64,000 nucleotides of DNA from UBA2421 sp002343075. GTDB taxonomy: Bacteria; Planctomycetota; Phycisphaerae; Tepidisphaerales; Tepidisphaeraceae. The notes under the pieces were generated by a model. It made no database searches, was not told the DNA's origin, and worked only from the letters and a program-made list of their open reading frames with translations. Below, piece by piece: positions 8,421-17,685 of this stretch (its first letter is position 1; the number at the start of each line of letters is the position of its first letter). The stretch spans positions 66,552 through 130,551 of the forward strand of contig CALJLN010000045.1 in assembly GCA_937982565.1 (NCBI GenBank), in the 5' to 3' direction. The translations under genes were made by a program, and so were the position numbers.

Positions 8421-9545
8421 ATGGGAATGAGCGTTCCGGATATCAGCATCATCGTGCCTGCGCTAAACGAGGGGGCAAACCTTCGTCCGCTGACCGAGCG
8501 CATCGCCGCGGCCATGGCGGGTCGGCGGTATGAGATTCTGATTATCGACGATAACAGCAAGGACAACACCCCCGCAGTCTGTCTGGAGCTTGCCAGGAGT
8601 TATCCGATTGAGTTGGTTGTCCGCACGAAGCCAGTGAATGGGCTTGGCGGCGCGGTGCTGCACGGTTTTGCCGCAGCGCGGGGCGATATTTTTGTGGTGA
8701 TGGATGCCGATCTACAGCACCCACCTGAGAAGCTGCCGGAACTGCTTGAGCCGATTGAAAATGATCAGGCCGAATTTGCGCTGGGTAGCCGGCATGTGGA
8801 AGGGGGGAGCACCGGGCAGAAATGGGGCTTGTTTCGCAAGCTCAACAGCGGAGTGGCAACGTTGCTCGCGAGGCCGTTCAGCGGGAACGCCAAAGACCCG
8901 ATGAGCGGTTTCTTTGCGCTTCGCCGCGAGACTTTCGACCGCGGCGAGCGACTGATGCCGCTGGGCTACAAGATTGGCCTTGAGCTGATGTGTAAGTGTC
9001 GGGTGAGCAAGGTCGTTGAGATTCCCATTCACTTCGCCGAACGCTCCGCCGGAGAGAGCAAGCTTAGTTTGCGCGAGCAGTTTCGATATCTCGAACACCT
9101 CAGCAGGCTTTATGACTTCTGCTACCCGCGTCTTTCGCCCATTGCGAAGTTTCTGATCGTGCTGCTGATCGGCTGGGCGGTGGGGCTGGGGATCTTTGTC
9201 CTCACGCTGCAGCAAGGGATGAGGACTGCGTGGTCGCCCATTATCGCGTATAGCGGGTTCATTTTTGTGACGGCGGTGTTTCACCGGCGATACATCAAGG
9301 CGCAGCGGGAGTTTATCTTGACTCGAGCTCCTTGGCGGGAGTTTGCGCTGGTGTCGATGGCCGAGTGGCTCGCCTGCGCAGCAGCGGCTATCTGGCTGGC
9401 TACTCGCGTAGCAGGGCATTCACCGGTCGAGATGTTTCTCATCCCCTTCGCAGCAGGGACGATTGTCAGGTACATGCTGAGAAAAGAACTCATGCATGAC
9501 ATTCGTGGGCTTCGGCGGGAACTACGGCGGGAAGAAATCAGCTGA
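8421..9545 (+). CDS. GT2 glycosyltransferase with GtrA-like membrane domain (dolichol-phosphate mannosyltransferase type)
   Basis: A protein of 374 residues (a start at 8427 is equally possible). Residues 5-225 are a GT-A fold of the DPM1 type: ISIIVPALNEG, IIDDNSKDNT, the metal-binding VMDADLQHPPE (DxD) and LGSRHVEGG, followed by MSGFFALRR. Residues about 240-360 hold four hydrophobic segments (for example FLIVLLIGWAVGLGIFVL), arranged like the GtrA domain often fused to such enzymes. It should transfer a sugar from a nucleotide donor to a polyprenyl phosphate carrier in the inner membrane, feeding glycan or glycoprotein assembly. Its end overlaps the convergent receiver gene by 8 bp. Confidence 0.85.
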   Translation: MGMSVPDISIIVPALNEGANLRPLTERIAAAMAGRRYEILIIDDNSKDNTPAVCLELARSYPIELVVRTKPVNGLGGAVLHGFAAARGDIFVVMDADLQHPPEKLPELLEPIENDQAEFALGSRHVEGGSTGQKWGLFRKLNSGVATLLARPFSGNAKDPMSGFFALRRETFDRGERLMPLGYKIGLELMCKCRVSKVVEIPIHFAERSAGESKLSLREQFRYLEHLSRLYDFCYPRLSPIAKFLIVLLIGWAVGLGIFVLTLQQGMRTAWSPIIAYSGFIFVTAVFHRRYIKAQREFILTRAPWREFALVSMAEWLACAAAAIWLATRVAGHSPVEMFLIPFAAGTIVRYMLRKELMHDIRGLRRELRREEIS

Positions 9546-9957
9546 CGCCGGCGAGATTGCGGCCATCGATGTTGCGCAACACATTCAGAAGCCCATGCAG
9601 GTGCAGCGGCTTGATGAACACCTGCACCCGCGATTTCACAGGCTGGTGGCTGAGCGAATGCGTGAACTCATCAGCGCCATCAGAAAACACGGCGACCCGC
9701 CGGGGCGTTGACTCGGTTGGCAGTGCAGCAAGCTGCTCAAACAGTCGCCGCTTCTGATCGGCGGTGGGAAGATCGATCACCAGCAAGTCGGCCGCTGGGC
9801 CGCTCAGGAGCTTCATTGCCTCGTCTAGTGATGAGACCCCGTTGACTTCATGGCCCAACCCTGACAAGAGCCGGCACGCAGAATGCGTCGGCTCTTCGGT
9901 ATCTTCCTCGCTAACGACTACGGCACGGAGAATCGAATGCTCGGCTGTTATCGTCAT
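9538..9957 (-). CDS. Degenerate response-regulator receiver protein
   Basis: A stand-alone receiver-like domain of 139 residues. ADLLVIDLP matches the strand carrying the phospho-accepting Asp, and FIKPLHLHGLL matches the conserved Lys-Pro of the last loop. The acidic pair normally near the first strand is altered (VVVSEEDTEEPTH), and the spacing is loose, so phosphorylation is uncertain. There is no output domain. A partner kinase is not present nearby. An upstream start (10038) would add 27 residues with no homology features. It converges on the glycosyltransferase. Confidence 0.6.
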   Translation of the reverse strand: MTITAEHSILRAVVVSEEDTEEPTHSACRLLSGLGHEVNGVSSLDEAMKLLSGPAADLLVIDLPTADQKRRLFEQLAALPTESTPRRVAVFSDGADEFTHSLSHQPVKSRVQVFIKPLHLHGLLNVLRNIDGRNLAGVS

Positions 9958-10213
9958 AGTTCGCTTACAGTAGCGACCTCCCCGCCTCACTACAAACACA
10001 GAAAGTGCCTGAAACAAATCTTCTCGAATCCTTAACAATTCGATTTATCCCGATGTCAATGGGCGTCAGAATGGGCATGGGTGAATGTGCTCAATTGTGG
10101 AGAAGATCACTGAATCTTGCCGCAGCGCGTGCTGGTCGACCGGTCTGTTTTCAGTCTGATCAGCCTGGAGTGGCTTGGGATGCCAGCCGTTGGCTAGTAA
10201 CATGGGAAGCACG

Positions 10214-11059
10214 ATGACCCGACTGGGGCTTTGGGATTATGTGAAGGCCGCGTTTAACGCCCGTCCGCTGGGGATGTTTGTCCCCCCGAATTGGGTTTTG
10301 ATTGGGGCATTTACAGCACTCGGGTTCCTGAATCCGGGTTTTTGGGTGGTCGGGGCCGGGGTCGAACTGGCGTACCTGGTCGGTCTGGCAAGCAATAAGC
10401 GGTTTCAGCGGTTTGTGGTTGGCCGGCGGATGAGCCAGCAAAATCGCATGTTGGTGAAGAAGCAGGAAGATTTGCTGCGGCAGCTGAGCGTGGACGACCG
10501 GGCAGCGTATCTACTTCTGGACCAACGGTGCGACTCGATTCTGGAGCAGCAGAAGCAGGGGACGGGCGTGGCATCGCGTGCCGATTTGGCGATTCAGAGC
10601 GAAGGCCTGGGTCGGCTGATGTGGATCTACCTGCGTCTGCTCGTGACCCGCGCGGCGATCGTGCGTCTGTTGCATGAAGCAGCGGGCAACCAGCGGGAAG
10701 GGATCGACGCGCGCGTCCGACGGCTTAAACTGCAGATCGATGCACCCGAAATCGGCGTAGAACTTCGCCGCAGCCTCGAAGGCCAGCTTCAGATTCTCGA
10801 GCAGCGCGCTGCCAGCCAGCGCGAGGCGCGCGACAATCTGGCATTTATTGAATCGGAGTTGACCCGGATCCGCGAGCAGGTGGAGCTGATCAAAGAGCAG
10901 TCGGTCTTAAGCAACGACCCAAGCACGCTCAGCATGCGCATCGATGAAGTCGGTTCGAGTCTGAACAGCACAACCCAGTGGATGCGCGACCGGCAGGATG
11001 TGTTTGGCAAGATTGAAGCCATGATGGAAGAGCCGCACGGACGGATGATGGCGGAGTAG
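10214..11059 (+). CDS. Membrane protein with C-terminal coiled coil, unknown function
   Basis: A protein of 281 residues. A hydrophobic hairpin (about 21-58, FVPPNWVLIGAFTALGFL and WVVGAGVELAYLVGLA) is followed by a long helical region (65-270) rich in Glu/Arg/Gln heptads (RRLKLQIDAPEIGVELRRSL, EQLQILEQRA), consistent with a cytoplasmic coiled coil. The next gene, a substrate-binding/OmpA fusion, starts 14 bp downstream, so the two form an operon and probably one envelope complex. I do not recognise the family. A start at 10202 is also possible; GGGAAG precedes the chosen ATG. Confidence 0.65.
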   Translation: MTRLGLWDYVKAAFNARPLGMFVPPNWVLIGAFTALGFLNPGFWVVGAGVELAYLVGLASNKRFQRFVVGRRMSQQNRMLVKKQEDLLRQLSVDDRAAYLLLDQRCDSILEQQKQGTGVASRADLAIQSEGLGRLMWIYLRLLVTRAAIVRLLHEAAGNQREGIDARVRRLKLQIDAPEIGVELRRSLEGQLQILEQRAASQREARDNLAFIESELTRIREQVELIKEQSVLSNDPSTLSMRIDEVGSSLNSTTQWMRDRQDVFGKIEAMMEEPHGRMMAE

Positions 11060-11073
11060 CGATTGGAGCAACG

Positions 11074-12837
11074 ATGAAGAATCAGGACAACGTCGGCCTG
11101 ACCGGCCTGGGCAAGTTTATCTCATTCGTATTGATCGCAGGATTGATTGCGGTTGGCGGATATGTCTTCTGGGCGAACTCGAATCAGCCTCTGCCTGAGG
11201 TCGCAACCGATAAACCTGCCGACACAGCCGTGCCCGATGGGCGTCCGCCGTCGATTGGCGGTCCTTCTGCGCAATCGCCTCGCGCAGCCGATTCACCCCG
11301 GGATCAGCCCCAGGAAAAGCCTGCGGCGATCGCCATCGCCGAGATGAAGCGCACGCCCGACCGGCTTCCGGCTCCTGCACCGTACAAAATGCAGGGAGAT
11401 GTGGTCGAGATCGAGCTAAGCGAGTATGCCGGGTACGCCGGCCTCATCGTTGCCAACGGCGGGCTCGAGCCGAACGACAGCTCATACTTCAAGCAGAAGC
11501 ACGGCTTCAAGCTGAAAATCAAGCTGAGTGAGGAGGAAAGCTGGCCCGCGCTGAATCAGGGCAAAATGGCCGCGAGCGCGACCACCGTCGATGTCCTGGC
11601 GGTCTATGGCAGACAGTTTGATGTGGTGGTTCCCGCACAGATCGGCTTCAGCCGCGGGGCCGATGGGGTTGTTGTGCGCTCGGATATCAAGCGCATCAAC
11701 CAACTCAAGGGCCAAAATGTTATCGTGCCACAGTTTACAGAAGGGGAGTATCTGATCCGCTATCTTGCACAAGAGGCCGGGCTGGCTGTGGCGATGCTTC
11801 CGGGTCTTGATTCACCCCGCGACCCCGACAAGCTCAACCTCGCGTTTGCCGACGGTGGATTTGAGGCGGGTGACGCGTTTCTTGCCGACCTGCAGGCGGG
11901 AGGCAACCAACTCGCCGGTTGCGTCACCTGGGCACCGAAAACCACCGAAGTCGCCGACGAATCCGACGGCAAGGCGGTGGTGTTGGCAACCAATCGCAAT
12001 CTACTCATCATCGCCGACGTACTTGTTGTTAATCGCGGGTTTGCTCAGGCGAATCCAAAGGTGGTCGCCGGGCTTGTCGATGGACTGTTGCATGGCAACG
12101 CGCTGGTGCGGGCTAAGCCCGATGAGCATCTCGATCTCATTGCAAAGGCGTTTGACTGGGACAAGGCCGAGGCGAAGGTAGAGCTGACCAAAGTTCATTT
12201 GAGCAATGGCGCGGAAAACGTCGCGTTTTTCGCCGGCGCACTCGATGCCGCGGGGAGTTTCGGCGGGATTTTTAACTCTGCCGTGCTCGCGTACGGGCCG
12301 GCAATCATTCCCAACCCGTCCGACAGCGATCGCTTTCTCGGCCTCACCGCGCTCAAGGCGATGGAGACCGATGGTGCGTTTAAGGACCAGCAGATTTCCA
12401 TCGCCCCCATTCGGACCACGACGGCCAGCGGCGCACTTGAAGTGAATCCGCTGCTTAGCAAGGACATTCGGTTTTTCTTCGAGCCGAACAGCGACGAACT
12501 TGACGGAGCAAAGGTCGAGAACACGAAGATGCTGGCAGACATTAAGAGGCTTCTGCAGGTCAGTCCCGGAAGCACGCTCCTGCTTCGCGGGCACGTCGAC
12601 CCGGGCCGGGTGGCCGATTTTCGCAAGCAGGGCGGTGAAGAACTGGTCCGCCAGCAGGCGATGCGCGCCATGGACCTGAGCAAACGCCGTGCCGCACGCG
12701 TAAAGACGCTTCTGGTGGAACAGGAGAGAATAGACGCAGGCAGGATCGACGCTGTCGGACGCGGGTGGGAAGAGCCTGCGGGCAAGTCGCAGAGTGAGAA
12801 CATGCGCGTCGAGGTGCAGTGGTTCACGCTCGAGTAG
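11074..12837 (+). CDS. Membrane-anchored substrate-binding protein fused to OmpA domain
   Basis: A protein of 587 residues. A TM anchor (residues 12-31, FISFVLIAGLIAVGGYVFWA) is followed by a Pro-rich linker (about 38-95), a periplasmic substrate-binding fold of the NMT1/phosphate type (about 95-430; QIGFSRGADGVVVRSDI, LKGQNVIVP) and an OmpA peptidoglycan-binding domain (about 455-587; FFEPNSDEL, LLLRGHVDP, RRAARVKTLLVEQ, VGRGWEEP). The GHTD core of OmpA domains is GHVD here. The protein should bridge the inner membrane and peptidoglycan while holding a ligand-binding module. It lies 14 bp after the coiled-coil gene with GGAG before the start. No permease or ATPase of a transporter is nearby, so sensing or scaffolding is more likely than uptake. 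Confidence 0.8.
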   Translation: MKNQDNVGLTGLGKFISFVLIAGLIAVGGYVFWANSNQPLPEVATDKPADTAVPDGRPPSIGGPSAQSPRAADSPRDQPQEKPAAIAIAEMKRTPDRLPAPAPYKMQGDVVEIELSEYAGYAGLIVANGGLEPNDSSYFKQKHGFKLKIKLSEEESWPALNQGKMAASATTVDVLAVYGRQFDVVVPAQIGFSRGADGVVVRSDIKRINQLKGQNVIVPQFTEGEYLIRYLAQEAGLAVAMLPGLDSPRDPDKLNLAFADGGFEAGDAFLADLQAGGNQLAGCVTWAPKTTEVADESDGKAVVLATNRNLLIIADVLVVNRGFAQANPKVVAGLVDGLLHGNALVRAKPDEHLDLIAKAFDWDKAEAKVELTKVHLSNGAENVAFFAGALDAAGSFGGIFNSAVLAYGPAIIPNPSDSDRFLGLTALKAMETDGAFKDQQISIAPIRTTTASGALEVNPLLSKDIRFFFEPNSDELDGAKVENTKMLADIKRLLQVSPGSTLLLRGHVDPGRVADFRKQGGEELVRQQAMRAMDLSKRRAARVKTLLVEQERIDAGRIDAVGRGWEEPAGKSQSENMRVEVQWFTLE

Positions 12838-13040
12838 CCCCGTCGTCGCTCCGATTCATCGCGTCATGAATGGGAGTGGTTTTGTGCCGCCGCAACGACT
12901 TTGGCGAAAACCGCGCCGTGGGGCAGGGTTCTCAGCATCGTAGTTGAACCCTTATCAGACCCGCGCATCGGCTCGCCAATGATCTTGAGCCTGTAACTGA
13001 ATCGTGCAGCACCGGGTGAATTCTGGCCGATTACCATGAC

Positions 13041-15599
13041 GTGACTAGACTCATTCGCACAGACCGGTGGTATCAACCCTCCGCGGCGCGATACGCCGTC
13101 CATTCGCTCGAACGTCGCCTGCTCCTTGCCGCGGGCGATCCCGACCTGAACTTCGGAACGCAGGGCTTTCTCGTCGGCGGTGATGCCCCAATCGAGAAGG
13201 CGGTGCGCGCGGGCACCGGAGTACTGTTCCTCTCCCGAAGCGAGAACGCGAGCAGTGCCGACATCAAGGTCTCGCGCCTGCTCGCCAACGGCCAGCCGGA
13301 TTCCAGTTTCGGCATCAACGGCCAGTTCGTGCTCGGCCCCACTCCCGCCGACGATGTACCACTGGATATCACCGTCGATTCCAGCGGGCGAATCGTCGTC
13401 CTCGCCAGCCGCATCGATTTCCAGACTTCGGTGTTCGAGCAGTTCATCTTTCGGCTGAACGGCAACGGTTCGCTCGACACAAGCTTCAATGAGACGGGCG
13501 AAAGGGTTATCTCGACAGATTCTTCAACAAACTATGTCAGCATCGCCGTTGACGCGACAGGCGCAATCTACGCCGGCGGCGGCGGGCCGGGGTTTCTCCT
13601 TATGCAGAAGTTTGCCCCCGCCGGGCAGATCGACGACGCGTTTGGCAGCAGCGGCACGCTCTCGCTGAGCGCGCCGACCGGATCTGAATTCTCAGAGATC
13701 GTCGTCAGCGCCACCACAATCGTCGCCGCCGGGTCAGATTTCTCGAACAGCTTCATCTTCAGCCTCATCCCGACCGACGGCAGCAGTAACACCGGGTTTG
13801 GCACTGCTGGCGTGGTATCCATCCCCGGCGTGAGCGAACTGAGCGATGTTCGTATCGACTCGGTCGGCCGCATTGTGGCGATGGGATTTGATCAGGCTGG
13901 CGCGGTTGTGTCGCGATTTACCGCAACAGGTGCGGTCGATACTTCTTTCGCCGGCACAGGGCAAGTGACACTCGGCGCGACGCAGTTTGAGTCGATGGAT
14001 GTTGGCCCTGCGGATAACATCAGCGTCGCCGGAACCGCAGGCAATGCCCTGATCGTCCGGCGGTTGCTCGGAGTCAATGGCCAGCTTGATATTGGCTATG
14101 GCAACGCAGGCGAGGCCCTGGGGCTTATTCCCGTCAGTATCGCCGCGCCGGGCGCGCCGACAGTCGTCGTGCTTCCAGACGCCTCGACCTTTGTTGCCGG
14201 CGGCGATTTTGAAATCGGGGATGCCTTCTACATCGCGCGATTTCTCGGCCAGAGCGCTGTCTTTGCAACCTTCGACAGCCGATCCGGTGTGCTCAGCGTC
14301 GCTGGTACGCCCGGGGCAGACCAGGTTTTCATCGACCTTGTTAACGCTCAGACCATCATCGCGCAGCTCGGCCCCAACCAGCTCTCGTTCAACGCGGCCG
14401 TGGTGGTGCTCATTAACATCGATGTTGGCAGCGGGCCGGATGGCGTCGTCATCTCGCCTACCGTGAGCGTGCCGCACACCGTGTTGCTCGGCGGAGGAAA
14501 CAATTCATTCAGTAGCGCAAGCCTGGCACCCGCCACCGTCATCGGCGGGGGGGGGAACGACACGCTTTTCGGCGGGCCGGGAAATGACTTCCTCCAGGGC
14601 AACGGCGGCAGCGATCAAATCTTCGGAAACGATGGTAACGACACCGTCGATACAGGATCCGGAGGCGATATTGTCGACGGCGGCGGGGGTGATGACTCTC
14701 TCACAGGCGGAGATGGCGCGGACAATGTAAGCGGCGGCCCGGGCAACGACATCCTCTTCGGACGCGCCGGCCCCGATACGCTCAACGGCGGCGATGGGAA
14801 CGACTCCATCGTCGGCGAAGACGGCAACGATCTGCTGCTCGGCGGAGCGGGTAACGACACGATCGAGGGCGGTGCAGGCGCCGATACCATTGACGGTCAG
14901 GCGGGCGCCGACCTCATCTTCACCGGCCCCGGCGGAGGCTTTGCAACCGGCGGAATCGGCAACGACCGCATCGAAGGCGGCGGGGGGAACGATGTCCTCG
15001 ACGGCGGACCGGGCAACGACACCCTTTTTGGCTTCGGCGGCGCCGATCAAATCAACGGCGGCACCGAAAACGACCTAATCGATACCGGATCCGGAGGCGA
15101 CACCGCCAACGGCGAGGCGGGCGACGATTCCGTCCTCGGCGGCGACGGGGCCGATTTTCTCATCGGAGAAATCGGCAACGACACCCTCCGCGGGCGCGCC
15201 GGCGACGATACGCTCTCTGGCGGCGAGGGGAACGATCTCCTCGAGGGAGAAGCCGGCAACGACGCGATCATGGGCGATGCAGGAAACGATTCGCTCATCG
15301 GCGGAATCGGCAATGACGAACTCTCCGGCGCGGCCGGGGCCGACACCATCGACGCCGGCGCAGGTAACGACCGCCTCTTCGGCGGTATTGGCAACGACAC
15401 ACTCATGGGCGGCGATGGCTTCGATACCCTCGACGGCCAACTCGGGTTCGATCTGCTCTCCGGCGGGGCGGGCAATGATCTGCTCATCAGCGACGACGGC
15501 ACCCGCGACACGCTCAACGGCGACCAGGGTCTCGACATCGCCCGCGGCGATATCGATGAGGCGTATGCACTCGTCGAGTACCTCTACCGCTTTGTGTAG
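13041..15599 (+). CDS. LEPR-XLL exported delta-60 repeat and RTX protein
   Basis: A protein of 852 residues with a GTG start. The LEPR-XLL-type signal is SLERRLLLAAGDPDLNFG (residues 23-40). Delta-60 repeats (PDSSFGINGQF, GSLDTSFNETG, AVDTSFAGTG) fill about residues 35-410 as a predicted propeller; a beta-rich linker (415-480) leads into about 20 RTX nonapeptides (GGGGNDTLFGGPGND, GGDGNDSIVGEDGND) from 485 to 835. It is expected to be secreted, to bind calcium, and to act in matrix or adhesion. In effect it combines the repeat types of the two separate genes at 558 and 4513. The coding DNA of the RTX part is itself repetitive and GC-rich. Confidence 0.8.
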   Translation: MTRLIRTDRWYQPSAARYAVHSLERRLLLAAGDPDLNFGTQGFLVGGDAPIEKAVRAGTGVLFLSRSENASSADIKVSRLLANGQPDSSFGINGQFVLGPTPADDVPLDITVDSSGRIVVLASRIDFQTSVFEQFIFRLNGNGSLDTSFNETGERVISTDSSTNYVSIAVDATGAIYAGGGGPGFLLMQKFAPAGQIDDAFGSSGTLSLSAPTGSEFSEIVVSATTIVAAGSDFSNSFIFSLIPTDGSSNTGFGTAGVVSIPGVSELSDVRIDSVGRIVAMGFDQAGAVVSRFTATGAVDTSFAGTGQVTLGATQFESMDVGPADNISVAGTAGNALIVRRLLGVNGQLDIGYGNAGEALGLIPVSIAAPGAPTVVVLPDASTFVAGGDFEIGDAFYIARFLGQSAVFATFDSRSGVLSVAGTPGADQVFIDLVNAQTIIAQLGPNQLSFNAAVVVLINIDVGSGPDGVVISPTVSVPHTVLLGGGNNSFSSASLAPATVIGGGGNDTLFGGPGNDFLQGNGGSDQIFGNDGNDTVDTGSGGDIVDGGGGDDSLTGGDGADNVSGGPGNDILFGRAGPDTLNGGDGNDSIVGEDGNDLLLGGAGNDTIEGGAGADTIDGQAGADLIFTGPGGGFATGGIGNDRIEGGGGNDVLDGGPGNDTLFGFGGADQINGGTENDLIDTGSGGDTANGEAGDDSVLGGDGADFLIGEIGNDTLRGRAGDDTLSGGEGNDLLEGEAGNDAIMGDAGNDSLIGGIGNDELSGAAGADTIDAGAGNDRLFGGIGNDTLMGGDGFDTLDGQLGFDLLSGGAGNDLLISDDGTRDTLNGDQGLDIARGDIDEAYALVEYLYRFV

Positions 15600-15683
15600 C
15601 CGGATAACGCCAGCCGAGACGGTGACGCTCCTGGCCCGCCGGGCATCGCACCTTCAATATCACGAGCGGATTTGGTCAGCCTG

Positions 15684-16382
15684 CTACTGGCAGCAGAGGC
15701 CAATGTTGACCGCATACTCCTGCTCCGGCCCCGCACCCCAATACCAGTGGCCGCTGTCGCGCTGATACTGGCCATGATCGAACAACTCCACATGACCATC
15801 GGCTAGCACGACGTTGGCCCGGTCTGATCTACCGTGACGCAAGGTGGAAATCGTTCGATGTCCGATCGACTGCTTCCACCACATTTCAGGCGAGTTGCCG
15901 CCGCGCACCAGCCAATAGCCGTCGGCCGTTGTAAGGAAGTCGTTGCTGTTCGGGGCCTTCTCACCCATGAAGATGATGCGCGACGCGTCCATCTTCGCCG
16001 CGTTGCGGTTGGACCAGTTGGGCATGTTCGCACACGGATTGATGCCGTAGCTGGCTGTGTCGGGCAACATCAGTTCATCTGGTACCGCCGGACATTGCAG
16101 CATGCGTTCGCGGCGAACCTCGTCGCGCGGCAACAACGGCGTCAACTGGGCAAACCAGGTGTATTGCGGCGTGCCATAGGCAGCCGCGGCATACTGTCCC
16201 CGGTTCTGCTCGGCATACATTGTCTGCGCCACGAACAGGTCACGCAGCACTGCGGCGCACTGCACGTTCTGGCTCTGCGCCCGCGCCTTCTGCAACGCGG
16301 GTAGGAGCACCGCGATCAGCAGCCCGATTATGCCAATCACCACCAACAACTCCACCAATGTGAAGGCGCGCATCGCTCTCAT
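15684..16382 (-). CDS. Type II secretion pseudopilin-like protein with C-terminal DGHV motif
   Basis: A protein of 232 residues with a prepilin N-terminus: MRAMRAFTLVELLVVIGIIG, cut by prepilin peptidase before the Phe and methylated. It is followed by a hydrophobic helix and a globular domain. The C-terminal RHGRSDRANVVLADGHVEL is a variant of the H-X9-DG motif of the very large planctomycete family of such proteins; here 11 residues separate His from DG. A GAAGGAA ribosome site precedes the start. A promoter-like pair lies about 220 bp upstream and a hairpin 37 bp upstream of the start. The role of this family is not settled; a part in cell-surface fibres or secretion is assumed. Confidence 0.85.
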   Translation of the reverse strand: MRAMRAFTLVELLVVIGIIGLLIAVLLPALQKARAQSQNVQCAAVLRDLFVAQTMYAEQNRGQYAAAAYGTPQYTWFAQLTPLLPRDEVRRERMLQCPAVPDELMLPDTASYGINPCANMPNWSNRNAAKMDASRIIFMGEKAPNSNDFLTTADGYWLVRGGNSPEMWWKQSIGHRTISTLRHGRSDRANVVLADGHVELFDHGQYQRDSGHWYWGAGPEQEYAVNIGLCCQ

Positions 16383-16418
16383 TTGATATTCCTTCGCTCA
16401 ATCATGCATGTCCGTTAG

Positions 16419-16448
16419 CTGGGCAGATTGCCACGTAGTTCTGCCCAG
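16419..16448 (-). promoter_or_regulatory. 9-bp hairpin in the leader of the prepilin gene
   Basis: CTGGGCAGA (16419-16427) and TCTGCCCAG (16440-16448) form perfect 9-bp arms around a 12-nt loop, ending 37 bases before the start codon at 16382. It could control translation or mRNA stability. No known riboswitch fold was recognised. Confidence 0.5.
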
Positions 16449-16603
16449 ACTCGCCGGTAGTGAGGTGCCAAAGAAGAAAGTAGCGGCGCTCGCCAGCTTG
16501 CGCCAGACGAAATGCCCATCACCGCCACCAACAAATCACACCCGGCCCGGTTCTCTGGTCAACAGCCGCCTCCCAGCGGCCCGAAGACCGTGCCGGAGGA
16601 CCT

Positions 16604-16630
16604 ATTGTATCACCGCCGCAGCACTGTCAA
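16604..16630 (-). promoter_or_regulatory. Candidate sigma-70 promoter of the prepilin gene
   Basis: On the minus strand a perfect TTGACA (16630-16625) is followed after 15 bp by TACAAT (16609-16604). The hexamers are strong but the spacer is two bases shorter than ideal. It would give a leader of about 215 nt. The rest of the interval 16383-16689 shows no gene. Confidence 0.5.
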
Positions 16631-16689
16631 GCAAAAAGTTTCGCTGGTTTTGGGATGATTCACACCCCCGCGCGGCAATATCCGCCCGT

Positions 16690-17469
16690 TCACGCCCCGC
16701 GGGACAGCGTAAAGTAGGCGTATCGCTCGTCGCCGATCAGCGTCTGCTTCGGCTGAAGGGTGACCGCCAGTGGCTCAAACCCCGCCTGCTGGCAGATTTC
16801 CCAGAATTGATCGATTGCATAGGTGGTCATGTTGGCCGCGTTGAGCTTATAGCCCCACCGGCGGGGCTGCGTTGCCGCGTCGGTTGTGGCGTACTTGATC
16901 TGAATGATCGCCAGCCCGCCGGGGCGGACCAGCTTGTAAGCGATATCCACAATCCGCCTGCCGTAAGCCGGTGTGGGCACCAGTTCCATGACATAGGTAC
17001 ACAGGAACAAGTCGCAGGCATCGGTGATCTGCTCCAGCGCGCTCTCGGGCGCCGCGACATCGACCAGCACCGGCAAAAAGTTGCCCAATCCCGCAGCCGA
17101 CACCGCTCGCCGGCATTCTTCTAGAGTCGCCTGCGAAACATCCACCCCGATAAACTGCCCGGCCTCGCGCGCAAAATGAACCGCGTTGCAGCCCCCGCCG
17201 CAGCCCCATTCGATGATGCGATCGATCGGGCGACGCATCTCCGTCAGCCGGATCATCCTGTGAAACAGGTCGAGGTGCTGCTTCCCAAGTGCAAGCCACG
17301 CGGCGTCGGCGATGCCGTCTTCGCCTTTCCAGTGAGAGTAGGCCCGGAACTTTGAAGAATCCGTGTCGCTCCAAAACTCACCCGATTGCCGGATGATGCG
17401 CTGCTCCGACTCCCGATATCCAATCAACCGGGTCGCCGCCAGGAGAGATCGCTTTAACAGTTGTTTCAT
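16690..17469 (-). CDS. Class I SAM-dependent methyltransferase
   Basis: A protein of 259 residues. SAM-binding motif I is IIEWGCGGGCNAVHFA (about residues 85-100), the acidic motif is GVDVSQATLEECRRA, and the post-II/III signatures are DLFLCTYVMELVPTP and KLVRPGGLAIIQIKY. The fold is that of small-molecule or protein methyltransferases of the Methyltransf_11/25 group; the substrate cannot be read from the sequence. I chose the ATG giving MKQLLKRSLLAATRLIG; a start 27 bp upstream (17496) is possible. No operon partner: the prepilin gene lies downstream after 307 bp. Confidence 0.75.
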   Translation of the reverse strand: MKQLLKRSLLAATRLIGYRESEQRIIRQSGEFWSDTDSSKFRAYSHWKGEDGIADAAWLALGKQHLDLFHRMIRLTEMRRPIDRIIEWGCGGGCNAVHFAREAGQFIGVDVSQATLEECRRAVSAAGLGNFLPVLVDVAAPESALEQITDACDLFLCTYVMELVPTPAYGRRIVDIAYKLVRPGGLAIIQIKYATTDAATQPRRWGYKLNAANMTTYAIDQFWEICQQAGFEPLAVTLQPKQTLIGDERYAYFTLSRGA

Positions 17470-17592
17470 GCAGTCGGTCGTCCGTGTGTCAATCACCGCC
17501 CCTCTGCACTTCGGACTTTCCCCGCCCGTTTCTAAAGTGTTTCCACCCCCATCACCCCCGCAAGAACATCTGCGCCCGGCGGCGTCATTGAA

Positions 17593-17685
17593 TCAACTTA
17601 GTTTGAGCCAACCCCGCCGGGCGGGTAAGTTCCACGCATCAATCAGCCAGTGCAACGTGTGCGTGTCGATGAGTGCCGTGGTCAC
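17593..17685 (-). pseudogene. Truncated vapC (PIN-domain toxin) remnant
   Basis: A GTG at 17685-17683 overlaps the stop codon of the antitoxin gene in the sequence GTGA, the usual arrangement of vapBC pairs. It reads V(M)TTALIDTHTLHWLIDAW, the first strand of a PIN domain with the first catalytic Asp. After about 20 residues the similarity ends in a GC-rich palindromic stretch (CCCCGCCGGGCGGG, about 17616-17629), and a TGA stops the frame at residue 31. PIN toxins are normally about 130 residues, so only the N-terminal fragment is left. Confidence 0.7.

Noticed and set aside
12001..12827. Two minus-strand frames of about 200 codons
   Set aside because: They are antisense to the substrate-binding/OmpA gene and show no domain.
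14505..15538. Long minus-strand frames opposite the RTX repeats (Pro/Ser-rich or Val/Ala-rich)
   Set aside because: They are mirror products of GGxGxD codon repeats and have no start signal or homology.
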